Of a stretch of 64,000 nt of DNA, positions 8,972 through 18,674 are shown in pieces (positions within the stretch are counted from its first letter, which is position 1; every line of letters starts with the position of its first letter). Position numbers and translations under genes: made by a program. The stretch covers positions 1 to 64,000 of the forward strand of contig CAVUAC010000060.1 of the NCBI GenBank assembly GCA_963739335.1. The letters are read 5' to 3'. Below the pieces are notes generated by a model. That model was not told where the DNA came from. It saw only the letters and a list, made by a program, of their open reading frames with translations, and made no database searches. The stretch is from UBA9647 sp963739335. Its GTDB lineage: Bacteria > Bacteroidota > Ignavibacteria > UBA10030.

Positions 8972-10411
8972 ATGTCGACGGCATCAGCGAAACAGGAGAA
9001 ATGTCTGAAAATGCTCGTGGGCGGTGGATGGGTGAACCGGGCGGAGAAAATCGAAATTCGAAATCCATTCGACAATCGACTCGTGGCCGAGGTTCCCCGC
9101 GGCAGCGCAGAGGATGTGCAGACAGCGATCGCCGCGGCGTCGCTGGCGTTGGAGAGTGAGTTCCCATTGCACGAGCGTTATGACGTGCTTATCAAGGCGG
9201 CGTCCCTCATCGATACCAAACGCGAAGAATACGCACGTGCAATTGCGCTCGAAGGGAGCAAGACGATTCGCGAAGCCAGGCGGGAGCCTGTCCGAACCGC
9301 TACCCTGCTCCGGCTTGCAGCGGAGGAAGGGCGCCGGCTCACGGGCGAGACGCTTCCCTTCGAAAGCCGCGTCGGATCGGAAAACCGGGTGGGGTACTAT
9401 TTTCGTTTTCCGGTCGGTATCGTCTCAGCTATTCTTCCATTCAATGACCCGCTCGCTCTCGCAGCGCACAATGTCGGTCCTGCCATTGCGGCGGGGAATT
9501 CCATCATTGTCAAACCGAGCGCACTGACACCGCTTTCCATCCTGATGTTCGCAGCAGATCTGCTCGAGGCTGGATTGCCGAAAGGACGCCTGAGCGTGAT
9601 CACGGGTCGGGGAGATGATCTTGGCGAGGCCATGGTAAGTGATCCGCGTGTGAGGCTCGTGACGTTCACGGGAGGAGTGGAGACCGGGCTGCAGATCAGC
9701 CGATGGGTTGGTATCAAAAAGGTCCTGATGGAACTCGGTTCCAACGCTCCAGTCATCGTCATGGACGATGCAAATCTCGAGCGCGCGGTGCCGGCGATCT
9801 CTGCAGGCGCCTTCGCTCAGGCGGGCGAGAATTGCATCGGTGTGCAGCGTATTCTTGTGCACGAGCGAGTGTACGATGATTTTAAGAAACGCTTTGTCGC
9901 ACATGCATCCCGGCTCAAGGCTGGCTATTCGATGTCCGAGGATGTTGATGTCTGTGCGATGATTACTGAGCAGGAAGCGATCCGTGTTGAGTCGTGGATC
10001 AAAGAAGCGGTTCAGAAAGGTGCGAGCGTCCTTGTGGGAGGCAGGCGCGAAGGAACGGTTGTTTGGCCGACGGTTCTCGAAAACATCCCGCAAGGAGCCC
10101 GGATGAACCGCGAGGAGATCTACGGGCCTGTCGTTTCCCTTTACCGGATTCGGACGCTTGACGAGGCGATCCAGCTTGCCAACAAGACCGACTACGGTTT
10201 GCAGGCGGCTATTTTCACCGAGCATCTGAACCACGCGTTCAAGGCCATCCACGGTCTTCATTGCGGTGCAGTCATTGTCAACGACTCAACGGACTATCGT
10301 CTTGACGTCATGCCCTTCGGCGGCACGAAGCTCAGCGGCGTCGGGCGCATGGGGATATGGAGCATGCTTGAGGAAATGACGGAAACACGGGTGGTGTGCT
10401 TCAACCTTTAG
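8972..10411 (+). CDS. NAD(P)-dependent aldehyde dehydrogenase
   Basis: 479 residues from ATG 8972, chosen because AAGGAG lies 8 bases upstream; an earlier ATG at 8954 is possible. It oxidises an aldehyde to an acid. The family residues are present: FNDP in the cofactor pocket, KPS, the general base in MELGSN (Glu254) and the nucleophile in GENCIGVQR (Cys288). The cofactor motif reads FTGGVETG where FTGSxxxG is usual. The C-terminus has MPFGGTKLSGVGRMG. The next gene starts inside or just behind its 3' end, suggesting a two-gene oxidoreductase operon. Confidence 0.93.
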   Translation: MSTASAKQEKCLKMLVGGGWVNRAEKIEIRNPFDNRLVAEVPRGSAEDVQTAIAAASLALESEFPLHERYDVLIKAASLIDTKREEYARAIALEGSKTIREARREPVRTATLLRLAAEEGRRLTGETLPFESRVGSENRVGYYFRFPVGIVSAILPFNDPLALAAHNVGPAIAAGNSIIVKPSALTPLSILMFAADLLEAGLPKGRLSVITGRGDDLGEAMVSDPRVRLVTFTGGVETGLQISRWVGIKKVLMELGSNAPVIVMDDANLERAVPAISAGAFAQAGENCIGVQRILVHERVYDDFKKRFVAHASRLKAGYSMSEDVDVCAMITEQEAIRVESWIKEAVQKGASVLVGGRREGTVVWPTVLENIPQGARMNREEIYGPVVSLYRIRTLDEAIQLANKTDYGLQAAIFTEHLNHAFKAIHGLHCGAVIVNDSTDYRLDVMPFGGTKLSGVGRMGIWSMLEEMTETRVVCFNL

Positions 10412-11412
10412 ACTGCCCGAGTCCGTTCTGCGGCCACGGAGAGGAACTATGGACATCTACTTCTTTGAAACCTTCGAGGATGAAGCAAAGCTCCTCGGTG
10501 AAATGCTTGGGAACCAGTACACGTTTCGAGTGTTCGTCAGGGACCATTCAGGAAATCGGGCACACTGAGCCTCCTCCGCGTCTCATCAGCATTCGAACGC
10601 AGTCGAAGATCCCTGTTGAGTGGGCAGACAAGATCGATGGAGTGCTCAGCCGAACGACCGGCTACGATCACCTCATCGCCTACCGCGCCAGCATCAAGAG
10701 AACCCTCCCTCTCGGATTCCTGGAGGAATACACGACGCGGGCAGTTGCGGAACACGCAATCATGCTCGTTATGGCACTTCTTCGCCGCCTCGTTCAGCAG
10801 CTCAATCAGTTTCCGTCATTCAACCGTGAAGGTCTCACCGGCGTTGAGTGTGAAGGCAAGAACCTTCTCGTCGTCGGCGTAGGGCGGATCGGGAGTGAAA
10901 TTGTGATGCTCGCACGGTCACTGGGGTTCGTGGTTCGGGGCGTCGATATCAAACCGGACAAGTCCGATGTCACATACGTTGCGAAGCAGGAGGGCATTCC
11001 CTGGGCGGACGTCATCGTCTGTGCGATGAACCTCACCGCGGAGAACAAAGGCTACTTCAGCTACGATTTGATGCGGAGAGCAAAGAAGGGATGCCACCTC
11101 GTGAACATTGCACGTGGTGAACACACTCCGCTTGTGGATATGGAGCGCCTTCTTCACGACGGCCGTCTCGCAGGACTCGGCCTCGATGTCTTTGAGGACG
11201 AGGGAGATCTTGCTGTATCGCTGAGGAGCCAAGGAATCGAGTCTTCCCCCCACGGCGCAATTCTGCGTCGTATTCTTGCCTACCCCAACGTCGTGCTCAC
11301 GCCGCACAATGCTTTCAACTCAAGTGAAGCTCTCCGACGCAAATCAGCGATGGCCGTCGAGCAAATTCAACACTTCTTCAAACACCGCGATTTCAAGTGG
11401 AAGGTGGAGTAA
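10396..11412 (+). CDS. D-isomer-specific 2-hydroxyacid dehydrogenase (frameshifted 5' end)
   Basis: The frame carries a full NAD-binding domain: VVGVGRIGSEIVMLARSLG (Rossmann GxGxxG) and GVDIKPD, the substrate-domain motif ending LVNIARGEHTPLVD, GLGLDVFEDE, and a terminal LTPHNAFNSSEALRR with the catalytic His. The natural start is almost certainly ATG 10449 in another frame, which reads MDIYFFETFEDEAKLLGEML and stays coding until about 10530. There a +1 shift joins it to TIQEIGHTEPPP. The first 45 residues of the frame from 10396 are therefore spurious. The shift is either a real mutation or an indel error. Confidence 0.8.
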   Translation: MLQPLDCPSPFCGHGEELWTSTSLKPSRMKQSSSVKCLGTSTRFECSSGTIQEIGHTEPPPRLISIRTQSKIPVEWADKIDGVLSRTTGYDHLIAYRASIKRTLPLGFLEEYTTRAVAEHAIMLVMALLRRLVQQLNQFPSFNREGLTGVECEGKNLLVVGVGRIGSEIVMLARSLGFVVRGVDIKPDKSDVTYVAKQEGIPWADVIVCAMNLTAENKGYFSYDLMRRAKKGCHLVNIARGEHTPLVDMERLLHDGRLAGLGLDVFEDEGDLAVSLRSQGIESSPHGAILRRILAYPNVVLTPHNAFNSSEALRRKSAMAVEQIQHFFKHRDFKWKVE

Positions 11413-11517
11413 CCGGGGATCATTCTGAGGGACGATCCGAGAGAACTTGTCGATTTCGCCTTGTGCATCCCGCTTCGAGGCGCCTGCCCGCCAATCTTCT
11501 TGACGGGGAATCCCGGC

Positions 11518-12225
11518 TTATTGGCTAAGAGGAGCTTTTGATTGGTTTTCCTTGCTCCTTGCTTGAAACGGGAGCCACAGAAGCCAGAGGAGCAGCAGGG
11601 CGAGGATATCTCCCACCACGACATAGACTGGCCAGGGTCCCATATAGTCGAGAAGGGAAGCCCCTCCGGGTTTTTCGCAGATGTAAAAGTAATTCGTGTG
11701 AAAAAGGGTGTTGAAGAATGCTATGAACGCGCCGTAAGCCTGCAGTGTGAGCCAAGCGCGCCAGAACGAGCCCCTCCTCGGTCTCAGCAGTTTTCGCCAG
11801 GTCAGAAAAAGAATGGCTGTGATGATTCCTCCGTGAGCGATGAAGAAGCGGATGGTCAAATAAGAAGACGCGGGTGTTGAAACGTCCGGCGTCAGCACGG
11901 CCATGGTTGTGCCTGCGAGTCCCCAATAATAGATGAGTTCGTACGACCACGGTTTCAGCGTAAACGAAGTGTACACCGTGAGCCATAAGACGGCATCACA
12001 GAGGTGAAGCGGAAGGCTCTCGGGGAAAACGAACCATCCCTGGTGAACATAGTACCAGTACCAAACGAGTTCGTTCACGAGGATTATTGATCCAAGAAGG
12101 TATCGAAGTGCACGCGCTCGATTCTCACTGTTTCTGGACCATCGGGCGAGTGAAGCCGCGGTCAGCGGAATGGCCGCGATGATGATCAGGTGCGGCAGGC
12201 CGAAGAGGTGAAACGCTTGCGACAC
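11518..12225 (-). CDS. TIGR02206 (YwaF-like) family membrane protein
   Basis: 235 residues with seven predicted membrane segments. The N-terminus FHLFGLPHLIIIAAIPL, the central SLPLHLCDAVLWL and YYWGLAGTTMAVLTPD, and FFIAHGGIITAILFL match the TIGR02206/YwaF integral membrane family. Function is not established. It is downstream of glnA on the same strand, with a double inverted repeat between the two genes. Confidence 0.88.
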   Translation of the reverse strand: MSQAFHLFGLPHLIIIAAIPLTAASLARWSRNSENRARALRYLLGSIILVNELVWYWYYVHQGWFVFPESLPLHLCDAVLWLTVYTSFTLKPWSYELIYYWGLAGTTMAVLTPDVSTPASSYLTIRFFIAHGGIITAILFLTWRKLLRPRRGSFWRAWLTLQAYGAFIAFFNTLFHTNYFYICEKPGGASLLDYMGPWPVYVVVGDILALLLLWLLWLPFQARSKENQSKAPLSQ

Positions 12226-12249
12226 AGTGTGTCTCGAAGGATCTCTGTA

Positions 12250-12295
12250 GACCTTCCGAAGGTCAAATTGATTCTCGGGGAAACCTTCGGAAGGT
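12250..12295 (-). terminator. paired inverted repeats downstream of glnA
   Basis: GACCTTCCGAAGGTC (12250-12264) and ACCTTCGGAAGGTC (near 12282-12295) are complementary to each other, and each is nearly palindromic. They lie between the stop of glnA and the start of the TIGR02206 gene. They could form a terminator or a transcript-end hairpin; there is no long T run. Confidence 0.4.
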
Positions 12296-12301
12296 CATAC
12301 A

Positions 12302-13681
12302 TTACAGGTTGAAGTAGAGCTTGTACTCAAACGGATGGGGCATCGTGCCGATGGATTTGATCTCCTCTTGTTTGATCTTCACCCATTGGTCGAGCAATTC
12401 GTCTGAGAAAATGTTCTCCCGTCTAAGGAATTCGTTGTCGGCTGCGAGTGCGTCGAGTGCCTCGGCCAGATTACGCGGGAGGAAGCGGATGTGATCTCTG
12501 GTTAGCTCGTCCACATTCTTATCAATTGGGCCGAAACCCTCTTTGACAGGATCGATCTTGTTCACGACGCCGTCAATGCCTGCCAACAGCATCGCTGAGA
12601 GGCAGAGATACGGATTTGCCGTTGCGTCGGGTGGGCGGTATTCGAATCGGGTCTGCTCAGGGTTGTTGACATACTTCGGAATGCGGATTGCCGATGAGCG
12701 ATTGCCTGTGCCGTAGGTCAGCGCAACCGGTGCTTCAAATCCGGGCACCAGCCGCTTGTAGGAGTTTGTGCTGGGGTTGGTGAAGGCTGAGAGGGCCGCG
12801 CCGTGCTTGAGCATGCCGCCGATGAAGTAGCGTCCGAGCGCATTGAAGTTGCCGTACTCTCCCTTCTTGTAGAAAGCGTTCCTTCCATTCTTCGTCAGAA
12901 AGAAATGTAAATGCAAGCCGTTGCCCGATTGCTGGTACATCGGCTTCGGCATGAACGTCACAAACAGGTCCTTCTGCCGTGCAAAATTAAAAAGCGCGTA
13001 CTTCACGGTAACAATATTGTCCGCCGTGGTCAGAAGGTTATTGAAATACGTTTCGATCTCCTGCTGTCCCCGCTCGCCTGATTCGTGGTGATGATATTTG
13101 ACGCTGATGCCGAATCGCTTGAGGATCTTGCACACCTCATCGCGGAAATCGTCGTAGACGTCAAAGGGGTTTGCGGCATGATAGGCGTTCTTGAAGAATT
13201 CTTCGGCGTGCTCAACCTCATAGTATGACGAAGCCGTGCGTGTGTCGAAACGCACCTTCGAGAACACGTAGAACTCGAATTCCGGCCCCCACCAGGATGA
13301 GTCGACACCGGTGGCGTTCTTCAGAACCTGCTCGGCTTTCTTTGCCAGTTGCCGCCCATCCTGTGAAAAGGGCGTGCGGCGTTGATCCGTGAGAAGAATG
13401 TTGGCGTAGAAACTCAAGGTCGGCTCAACACGGAACGGGTCGATAACGGCCGTGCTCAGATCCGGCACGAGAATCATGTCACTGTTCTCGACCTTGCTGA
13501 ACCCATAGCCCGAGCCGTCGAATCCGACTCCTTCATTGACGAGCTTTGTCAGGATCTTCGGAAACACCGGCAGTGAGATGTGACGGAGGTAGCCGGTGAG
13601 GTCGATACACTTGAGGTCGATGATCTCAATCTTGTTCTTTTTGATGATATTGTTACAGATCTGCAGTTGACGTGCATCCAT
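12302..13681 (-). CDS. glnA: glutamine synthetase
   Basis: A 459-residue type I-like glutamine synthetase making glutamine from glutamate, ammonia and ATP. The beta-grasp domain contains GVGFDGSGYGFSKVENSDM. The catalytic domain has GPEFEFYVF (metal-binding glutamates), YHHHESGERGQQEIE, MPKPMYQQSGNGLHLHFF and NRSSAIRIP, then RFEYRPPDATANPYL. Start ATG 13681 has GGAG about 9 bases upstream; an in-frame TTG at 13699 is less likely. The usual adenylylation-site tyrosine segment of GSI-beta is not evident. Confidence 0.93.
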   Translation of the reverse strand: MDARQLQICNNIIKKNKIEIIDLKCIDLTGYLRHISLPVFPKILTKLVNEGVGFDGSGYGFSKVENSDMILVPDLSTAVIDPFRVEPTLSFYANILLTDQRRTPFSQDGRQLAKKAEQVLKNATGVDSSWWGPEFEFYVFSKVRFDTRTASSYYEVEHAEEFFKNAYHAANPFDVYDDFRDEVCKILKRFGISVKYHHHESGERGQQEIETYFNNLLTTADNIVTVKYALFNFARQKDLFVTFMPKPMYQQSGNGLHLHFFLTKNGRNAFYKKGEYGNFNALGRYFIGGMLKHGAALSAFTNPSTNSYKRLVPGFEAPVALTYGTGNRSSAIRIPKYVNNPEQTRFEYRPPDATANPYLCLSAMLLAGIDGVVNKIDPVKEGFGPIDKNVDELTRDHIRFLPRNLAEALDALAADNEFLRRENIFSDELLDQWVKIKQEEIKSIGTMPHPFEYKLYFNL

Positions 13682-13731
13682 GTCGTATCTCCGAAACAAA
13701 CTCCCCGCGGAGGTTGTGAGCTCTCAACGAA

Positions 13732-14292
13732 CTACCGGTCACCGATCTTCACATTGCCGAGTCCTTGTTTCTTCATCAGGCTCTCGATCTCCCTCACACT
13801 TTTTGGCGCTCCGGCTGAAAGGACACGATTGCCATCGGGTGTGATCAGGACGTCATCTTCGATGCGAACGCCGATGTTCCAGTACTTCTTGTCGCAGGGG
13901 CTTCCTTCGGGGATATAGATGCCCGGCTCATCCGTGAGAATCATCCCCGGTGCATATGGCTTGCCAAAGGGTCCGACGTCGTGGACATCGAGGCCGATAT
14001 GGTGACTCAAGCCGTGCACATAGTACTGCCGCACGCCTTCTTTCTCTTTGAGGATGCCAAGTTTGATAAGTCCATCCGCTATGACATCCGTGGCCTTCTG
14101 GCTGGGGACCGTAGGCGATGCCCCCGGCTTGAACTCTTTGATCGATTCTTCCTGAGCTCGCAGAACGATTTCATAGATTTCGCGCTGGGGCTGTGAAAAT
14201 GTCCCGTTGACCGGGATCGTCCTCGTAACATCGGCGGAATAACCTTGGTACTCAGCGCCAATGTCCATCACGACTACGTCGCCGCTCTGCAT
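13732..14292 (-). CDS. M24B Xaa-Pro aminopeptidase, catalytic C-terminal part (split by frameshift)
   Basis: This frame holds the pita-bread catalytic domain. Metal ligands are Asp10 (MDIGAEY) and Asp21 (SADVTRT), then His in GLSHHIGLDVHD, Glu in LTDEPGIYIPEG and Glu in GVRIEDDVLIT, all five in order. Together with the next entry it forms one aminopeptidase P-like enzyme of about 465 residues that removes N-terminal residues before proline. The frames join near 14390, where reading the other frame upstream gives NGAEYQGFPSIVGSGPNS, the expected substrate-binding segment. Confidence 0.85.
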   Translation of the reverse strand: MQSGDVVVMDIGAEYQGYSADVTRTIPVNGTFSQPQREIYEIVLRAQEESIKEFKPGASPTVPSQKATDVIADGLIKLGILKEKEGVRQYYVHGLSHHIGLDVHDVGPFGKPYAPGMILTDEPGIYIPEGSPCDKKYWNIGVRIEDDVLITPDGNRVLSAGAPKSVREIESLMKKQGLGNVKIGDR

Positions 14293-15154
14293 CTGCCGCC
14301 GGTTCGCCTCGTAGTGCAGAATGCAGGAGTTCGGTCCGGACCCGACGATGGATGGGAACCCTTGATACTCCGCTCCATTTTTCGTGAAGCAGGTACTCGA
14401 TGACAGCCTGGAGTTCGTATTCGTACATCCCGGGCTCGCAGCTTTTCATCGCTTCGATGTGTGCCGTCACTGTGACATCGATCGATTTCTGCAGCAGCGC
14501 GATCTCAGCCGGTGATTTCACTGACCGCAGGTCAGCAAGTGGGAGGTATTTGATCTCGAGGTCTGGGAATGACGCCTGCAGCTCGGTCTTGACTTCCCTG
14601 GAGAGGATCGTGCGTTTCTCCATGAGAGGGTCATAGACGAGGTCCACAGCGCTGGGTAAGTAGTAGAGTGTCTTCTTCCCAGTGAGAACTCGCTTCGCGA
14701 AGGTCAGCAGTTCCGACCCCGGAAGAACGACGCTGAACCCGAGTTCAGGTTTTGCCCCTTCGAGTCCGAGACTCTCACCTGCAGCACTTCGTGTCTTGGG
14801 GCGAATGAAGAACACTTCCTTGGCCGTCGTGGCGCTGTCGACCTGAACGCCATCCGGGCAGAGGAGGAGGTAGGCTTTGGGTTCACCGCATCCCGTCAAG
14901 TAGAGGAAATTGCTTTCCTGTCGGTAGAGGTAGTTGACATCATTCGATCGATTGCTCGGATCTTTCGCTTTGAAAATGGCGATGGAGTTTGGCTCCATCT
15001 TTGACATGAGCAGCGCTCGGCGCGCCTTATACTCCTCCGGCTTAATGCGCGCTGGTGCTTCCGCATTCCTGGTGACTTGGGCCAGAACCGTGAGGCTGCT
15101 GAAAAGGAGGAAGCAGGTGACAAGAAACCACCGAGTGTCATATCGTTTCGTCAT
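14252..15154 (-). CDS. M24B Xaa-Pro aminopeptidase, N-terminal part (split by frameshift)
   Basis: It has a signal peptide (RWFLVTCFLLFSSLTVLAQ) followed by the aminopeptidase P N-terminal domain (YKARRALLMSKMEPNSIAIF, then NYLYRQESNFLYLTGC). The true sequence leaves this frame near 14390; the last 35 residues (WSGVSRVPIHRRVRTEL...) are out of frame. With the preceding entry this is one secreted or periplasmic metallopeptidase interrupted by a single-base difference. Confidence 0.8.
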   Translation of the reverse strand: MTKRYDTRWFLVTCFLLFSSLTVLAQVTRNAEAPARIKPEEYKARRALLMSKMEPNSIAIFKAKDPSNRSNDVNYLYRQESNFLYLTGCGEPKAYLLLCPDGVQVDSATTAKEVFFIRPKTRSAAGESLGLEGAKPELGFSVVLPGSELLTFAKRVLTGKKTLYYLPSAVDLVYDPLMEKRTILSREVKTELQASFPDLEIKYLPLADLRSVKSPAEIALLQKSIDVTVTAHIEAMKSCEPGMYEYELQAVIEYLLHEKWSGVSRVPIHRRVRTELLHSALRGEPAADAERRRSRDGHWR

Positions 15155-15215
15155 AGAACACCCTCAGAATGAACAGGAGTGACCAATTCAACGGAGTCTA
15201 GTCGTTTCGACGTCG

Positions 15216-16070
15216 TTATTTCCCAAGCACCATTTTCTGCGTCAAGTTCATTGATTGGGTGGCTGTGAACATTTGCTCGCCGGTGCCGGAGATGTTCATG
15301 TCCATCGTGCTCGAGGACTCGGTGGACACCAACAGCCCTTGCTGCGGAGCGAAGTAGGCCGTCCCTTTTGTCTTACTGGTGCCGTCGATAACCATCTCCA
15401 TACCCATTTGCGAGCCGGTCCCGTAAATTGAAACAGGACCTTCGAACGAGATTTTGAGACAGTCATAGCCGCCATGTCTCTCGGAGCCTACAACCTTGAA
15501 TTGAATATCCGGCTTCGTGATGAGCTTCATTCCTTGATTCTTCACGGTATCGGGTGTCGTATTCTTCCACGTGTCACCGGCCGCAACGTCCTTCTCTGGA
15601 AGCGGGACGAACACCTGGCGCAGAATATCCCCTGGGTTTATGCGCGCCATCTGCATCACCTGCGTCATCTTGATTGAATCCACAATCTCTGACTTGAGGG
15701 TTTTGCCGAGCGCGCTCATCGTCACTCTGACCCGCTTTCCATTGACCTCTTTGATAACGAGCGCTGAGTCATTCATCATCATCGACTCGATCCGCGTCAG
15801 GTTTGTGTCGACCTTCGCAATGAGGGTGAGTACACCATCGTCGCCGACATTTTCCACGGTCATCGACACACCAATGAAGCTCGCGCTGGTTGCGGCCATT
15901 TCCTGGCCCATCGCTTGGCTCTTCATGTCGCTTTTGATGTTCAATTTGTACTTGTACGTGCTTCCCTTGGCCATCAGGTATCTCAGTTTCTCCCCACCGG
16001 AAGAAGATTGCGAGAGGATCGCGGCGGAAAGAAGGATAAGGCACAGTGACTTGATGATTGAGCGGAACAT
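15216..16070 (-). CDS. secreted DUF6263-like protein, copy 1
   Basis: 284 residues with a signal peptide (MFRSIIKSLCLILLSAAILSQ) and a long beta-rich domain: LRYLMAKGSTYKYKL, VDTNLTRIESMMM, VNGKRVRVTMSALG, KPDIQFKVVGSERHGGYDC and FAPQQGLLVSTES. The repeat-free beta pattern fits the DUF6263 family of exported proteins of unknown function. It is a tandem paralogue of the next gene, with near-identical layout. Confidence 0.75.
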   Translation of the reverse strand: MFRSIIKSLCLILLSAAILSQSSSGGEKLRYLMAKGSTYKYKLNIKSDMKSQAMGQEMAATSASFIGVSMTVENVGDDGVLTLIAKVDTNLTRIESMMMNDSALVIKEVNGKRVRVTMSALGKTLKSEIVDSIKMTQVMQMARINPGDILRQVFVPLPEKDVAAGDTWKNTTPDTVKNQGMKLITKPDIQFKVVGSERHGGYDCLKISFEGPVSIYGTGSQMGMEMVIDGTSKTKGTAYFAPQQGLLVSTESSSTMDMNISGTGEQMFTATQSMNLTQKMVLGK

Positions 16071-16164
16071 GGGTGTGCTCCTAGGAATATGAGTAGGATG
16101 AAAGCGGTTAGTTGTCGTGTGGAACGGTTAGGTTATGTGATATCCAGATTACCCCCAAAAGACA

Positions 16165-17085
16165 TCAGAGAACAAGGAGTCTTTTTTCCTCTGAGGAGAG
16201 AACGTCAGCAATTTCCTCAACGTCTCCTATTTGACAAGCACTATTTTGGAGACAGAGGAACTGGTTTGGGTGCGGGTGAACATCTGCTCGCCAGTACCCG
16301 GAAACATTTGAATCCCCGGAGCTCGTGGATTCTACGGAAACGAGAACCCCTTGTTTCGGTGCAAAGAACATCGTTCCCTTCGTCTTGACGGTCCCGTCAA
16401 CGACAATCTCCATGCCCTGCGCAGTTCCAGTACCATATTGAGAGGATGTTCCATCGACTGAGATCTTGACGCAGTCGAATCCATTGATCTTCTCGTTTCC
16501 TACAATCGTGTACTTGATGTCCGGCTTTGTGATGAGCTTAATTCCCTGGACGTTCGTCGTGTCGGGCCGAGTCCGTTTCCAGCTCTCATCGGTGCCGACC
16601 GGCTGCTCTGGGAGTTCAATGAGCAGACGGCGCAGAATGTCCGTCACGTTGAGGCCACCCAGCATTGCCATTGCCTGCGTTTGCTGCACGGTGTCGATGG
16701 GTACCGCATTCAATGTCTTGCCGAGCGCGGTAAAAGTCAGTCGAGATCGCTTCCCGTTTACCTCTTTGAAGACCAGGGCCGTGTCTTTCATCATCGGTGA
16801 GTCGATGCGGGAGAAGTTTGTATCAACTTTGCCGATGCAGGTCAGCTCGCCATCTTTGCCGACATCTTCGACAGTGAGGGAGATCCCAAACATGCTCGCA
16901 CTGCTAATAGCGAACTCCTGTCCCATCTGCTGTATTCTCATCGAGTTGTCGGACGTCAGTTTATATTGATAGGTGGTTCCCTTCGACATCTGGTATCTGA
17001 GCTTCTCGCCACCTGTCGACGCCTGCGAGACGAGCACTGTGGAGAGAAGAATGAACGAAAGAGACTTCAGCATTGAACGAACCAT
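16165..17085 (-). CDS. secreted DUF6263-like protein, copy 2 (3' frameshift)
   Basis: A paralogue of the 15216-16070 protein, with signal peptide MVRSMLKSLSFILLSTVLVSQ and matching blocks (LRYQMSKGTTYQYKL, VNGKRSRLTFTALGKTL, KPDIKYTIVGNEKINGFDC). The last 35 residues are out of frame. An extra G in the CCC run at 16297-16299 separates the frame from the expected GTGEQMFTRTQTSSSVSKIV ending at 16227. The intended product is therefore about 286 residues and matches copy 1 to the end. Confidence 0.72.
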   Translation of the reverse strand: MVRSMLKSLSFILLSTVLVSQASTGGEKLRYQMSKGTTYQYKLTSDNSMRIQQMGQEFAISSASMFGISLTVEDVGKDGELTCIGKVDTNFSRIDSPMMKDTALVFKEVNGKRSRLTFTALGKTLNAVPIDTVQQTQAMAMLGGLNVTDILRRLLIELPEQPVGTDESWKRTRPDTTNVQGIKLITKPDIKYTIVGNEKINGFDCVKISVDGTSSQYGTGTAQGMEIVVDGTVKTKGTMFFAPKQGVLVSVESTSSGDSNVSGYWRADVHPHPNQFLCLQNSACQIGDVEEIADVLSSEEKRLLVL

Positions 17086-17330
17086 ATGTATTCTCCTTAC
17101 AGTGTACTTTGATCAACGCGATTGATGCTGGACGGAGCGGTAAGGCCTTACAATATGGGGATTTTTTCTTGGAAAATGGAAGGGAAAACGAGCAATCCTG
17201 AAGTGATCGATTTGCGGCAGCAGAATCGACGTTTCCTCGGGCTTGGATGGTTCTCCATTGCCAAGAATGCGAAGGCCGGACTCGGCGCCCGGCCCTCGGG
17301 ATAGTAGTGCGCTATTTACGGACTTGCTGC

Positions 17331-18653
17331 CTACTTCCGTCCAGTGTAGACGGTTCCATCTTTCATGACGAATCGGACGTTCTCAATGGCGCGCATGTCC
17401 ATCTCGACATTCCCTTCAACACCAACGATGTCCGCGGATGCCCCCGCTTTGATGACGCCCAGCCGATTTTTCATCCCCAGCAACTCGGCGGCATTCCATG
17501 TCGCTGCTCGCAAGATTTGGATGGGTTTCATTCCGGCTTCAGCGTACGCGATGAGAACGTGCTTCGCTGCTTCGCCCTGAGGCAGACCGGTCTGAATGTA
17601 GTTGTCGGAGCCGGCAACGATTGTGACGCCCGCTTTCAGCGCTCGCTGCAGGCGGGTGCGGCCACCTGCGAGGTACATCGTGATCCGTTCGGGAGTTATT
17701 TTCGTATCGCTCGGAGCGCGCTTCGAAAGGTTCGTGATCGTGACGCTGTCGACGTCCGTTGGAAGCATCGCGACGCCGCGGTCGCGCATCAGCGATAGTG
17801 TCGTGTCATCAACCTGGTACGCGTGATCAATGGAATTGACACCTGCCTGCACGGCCCGCCAGATTGCCGCGTTGTTGGTCGCGTGTGCTGTCACTTTGAC
17901 ATTGAGAATCTTGGCTTCTTCGACGATTGCTTTCATCTCTGCAAGCGACAGGTATCCGCGGTTCGGGGTGCTGTTCGAATAGATCTTGATCAGGTCCGCT
18001 CCGTAGTTTACGTTCTCCTGAACGGCTTGTGCGGCATCTTCGGGACCGCGGACGATGCGATATTCCTCTTCTGCAATGGCTTTGTGGTTTTGCCGCAGCC
18101 CGGGGAATTGCCCTCCTTCCGGACTCAAACCGGGGCCCGAGACAAACATCCTTGGTCCATCGACGCTGCCGTCTTTGATTGCGTCTCGGAGCGCGACGTC
18201 GCCGTACTGTCCGGAGTTTCCGAGGTCACGCACGGTCGTAATCCCGGCGGCAAGAAATGTCCGCGCTCGAGCCGCACCGTGTAACGCACGCAACGGTGTG
18301 CCTTCGTAGATGACCGCTTTGATGCCGTCCATCGAAAGCCCCTTGAAAGGATCTTCCAAATAGAGGAGGTGAGTGTGAGCATCTATGAGCCCGGGCAGGA
18401 CCGTGTAGTTGCGCAAGTCAATCTCACGAGCACCGGACGGAACAGGCAAGTTCTGGCCGACGGCATCAACTCGCTTGTTTTTGACGATGATATCCTGTCT
18501 TTCGACGAAGACCCCTTTCTCGCTGTCGAACATGCGCCCCGCGTGGATGACTGTGACGCCTGTGTCGGGTGGAGTCTGCGCGGATGATCTGGTCCCAATG
18601 AGAAGCGACGCAACAATGACGATGGTGCAGAGGGCTCGATGTGTCTTGTCCAT
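17331..18653 (-). CDS. amidohydrolase (prolidase/imidazolonepropionase-like)
   Basis: 440 residues from ATG 18653, with a signal peptide (ALCTIVIVASLLIGTRSSAQ). The metal-dependent amidohydrolase motifs are in order: GLIDAHTHLLY (HxH), KVTAHATNNA (His), SIDHAYQVDD (His) and VAGSDNYIQTG (Asp). The C-terminal composite domain has GMKNRLGVIKAGASADIVGVEGN. Such exported family members are often Xaa-Pro dipeptidase- or prolidase-like. The substrate is unknown. It lies between the DUF6263-like pair and an exported alpha/beta hydrolase. Confidence 0.9.
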   Translation of the reverse strand: MDKTHRALCTIVIVASLLIGTRSSAQTPPDTGVTVIHAGRMFDSEKGVFVERQDIIVKNKRVDAVGQNLPVPSGAREIDLRNYTVLPGLIDAHTHLLYLEDPFKGLSMDGIKAVIYEGTPLRALHGAARARTFLAAGITTVRDLGNSGQYGDVALRDAIKDGSVDGPRMFVSGPGLSPEGGQFPGLRQNHKAIAEEEYRIVRGPEDAAQAVQENVNYGADLIKIYSNSTPNRGYLSLAEMKAIVEEAKILNVKVTAHATNNAAIWRAVQAGVNSIDHAYQVDDTTLSLMRDRGVAMLPTDVDSVTITNLSKRAPSDTKITPERITMYLAGGRTRLQRALKAGVTIVAGSDNYIQTGLPQGEAAKHVLIAYAEAGMKPIQILRAATWNAAELLGMKNRLGVIKAGASADIVGVEGNVEMDMRAIENVRFVMKDGTVYTGRK

Positions 18654-18674
18654 AGCAGTTTCCTTCAAAGACCG

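Noticed and set aside
17122..17304. 60-codon plus-strand frame between copy 2 of the DUF6263-like gene and the amidohydrolase
   Set aside because: No ribosome-binding site and no protein-like pattern.
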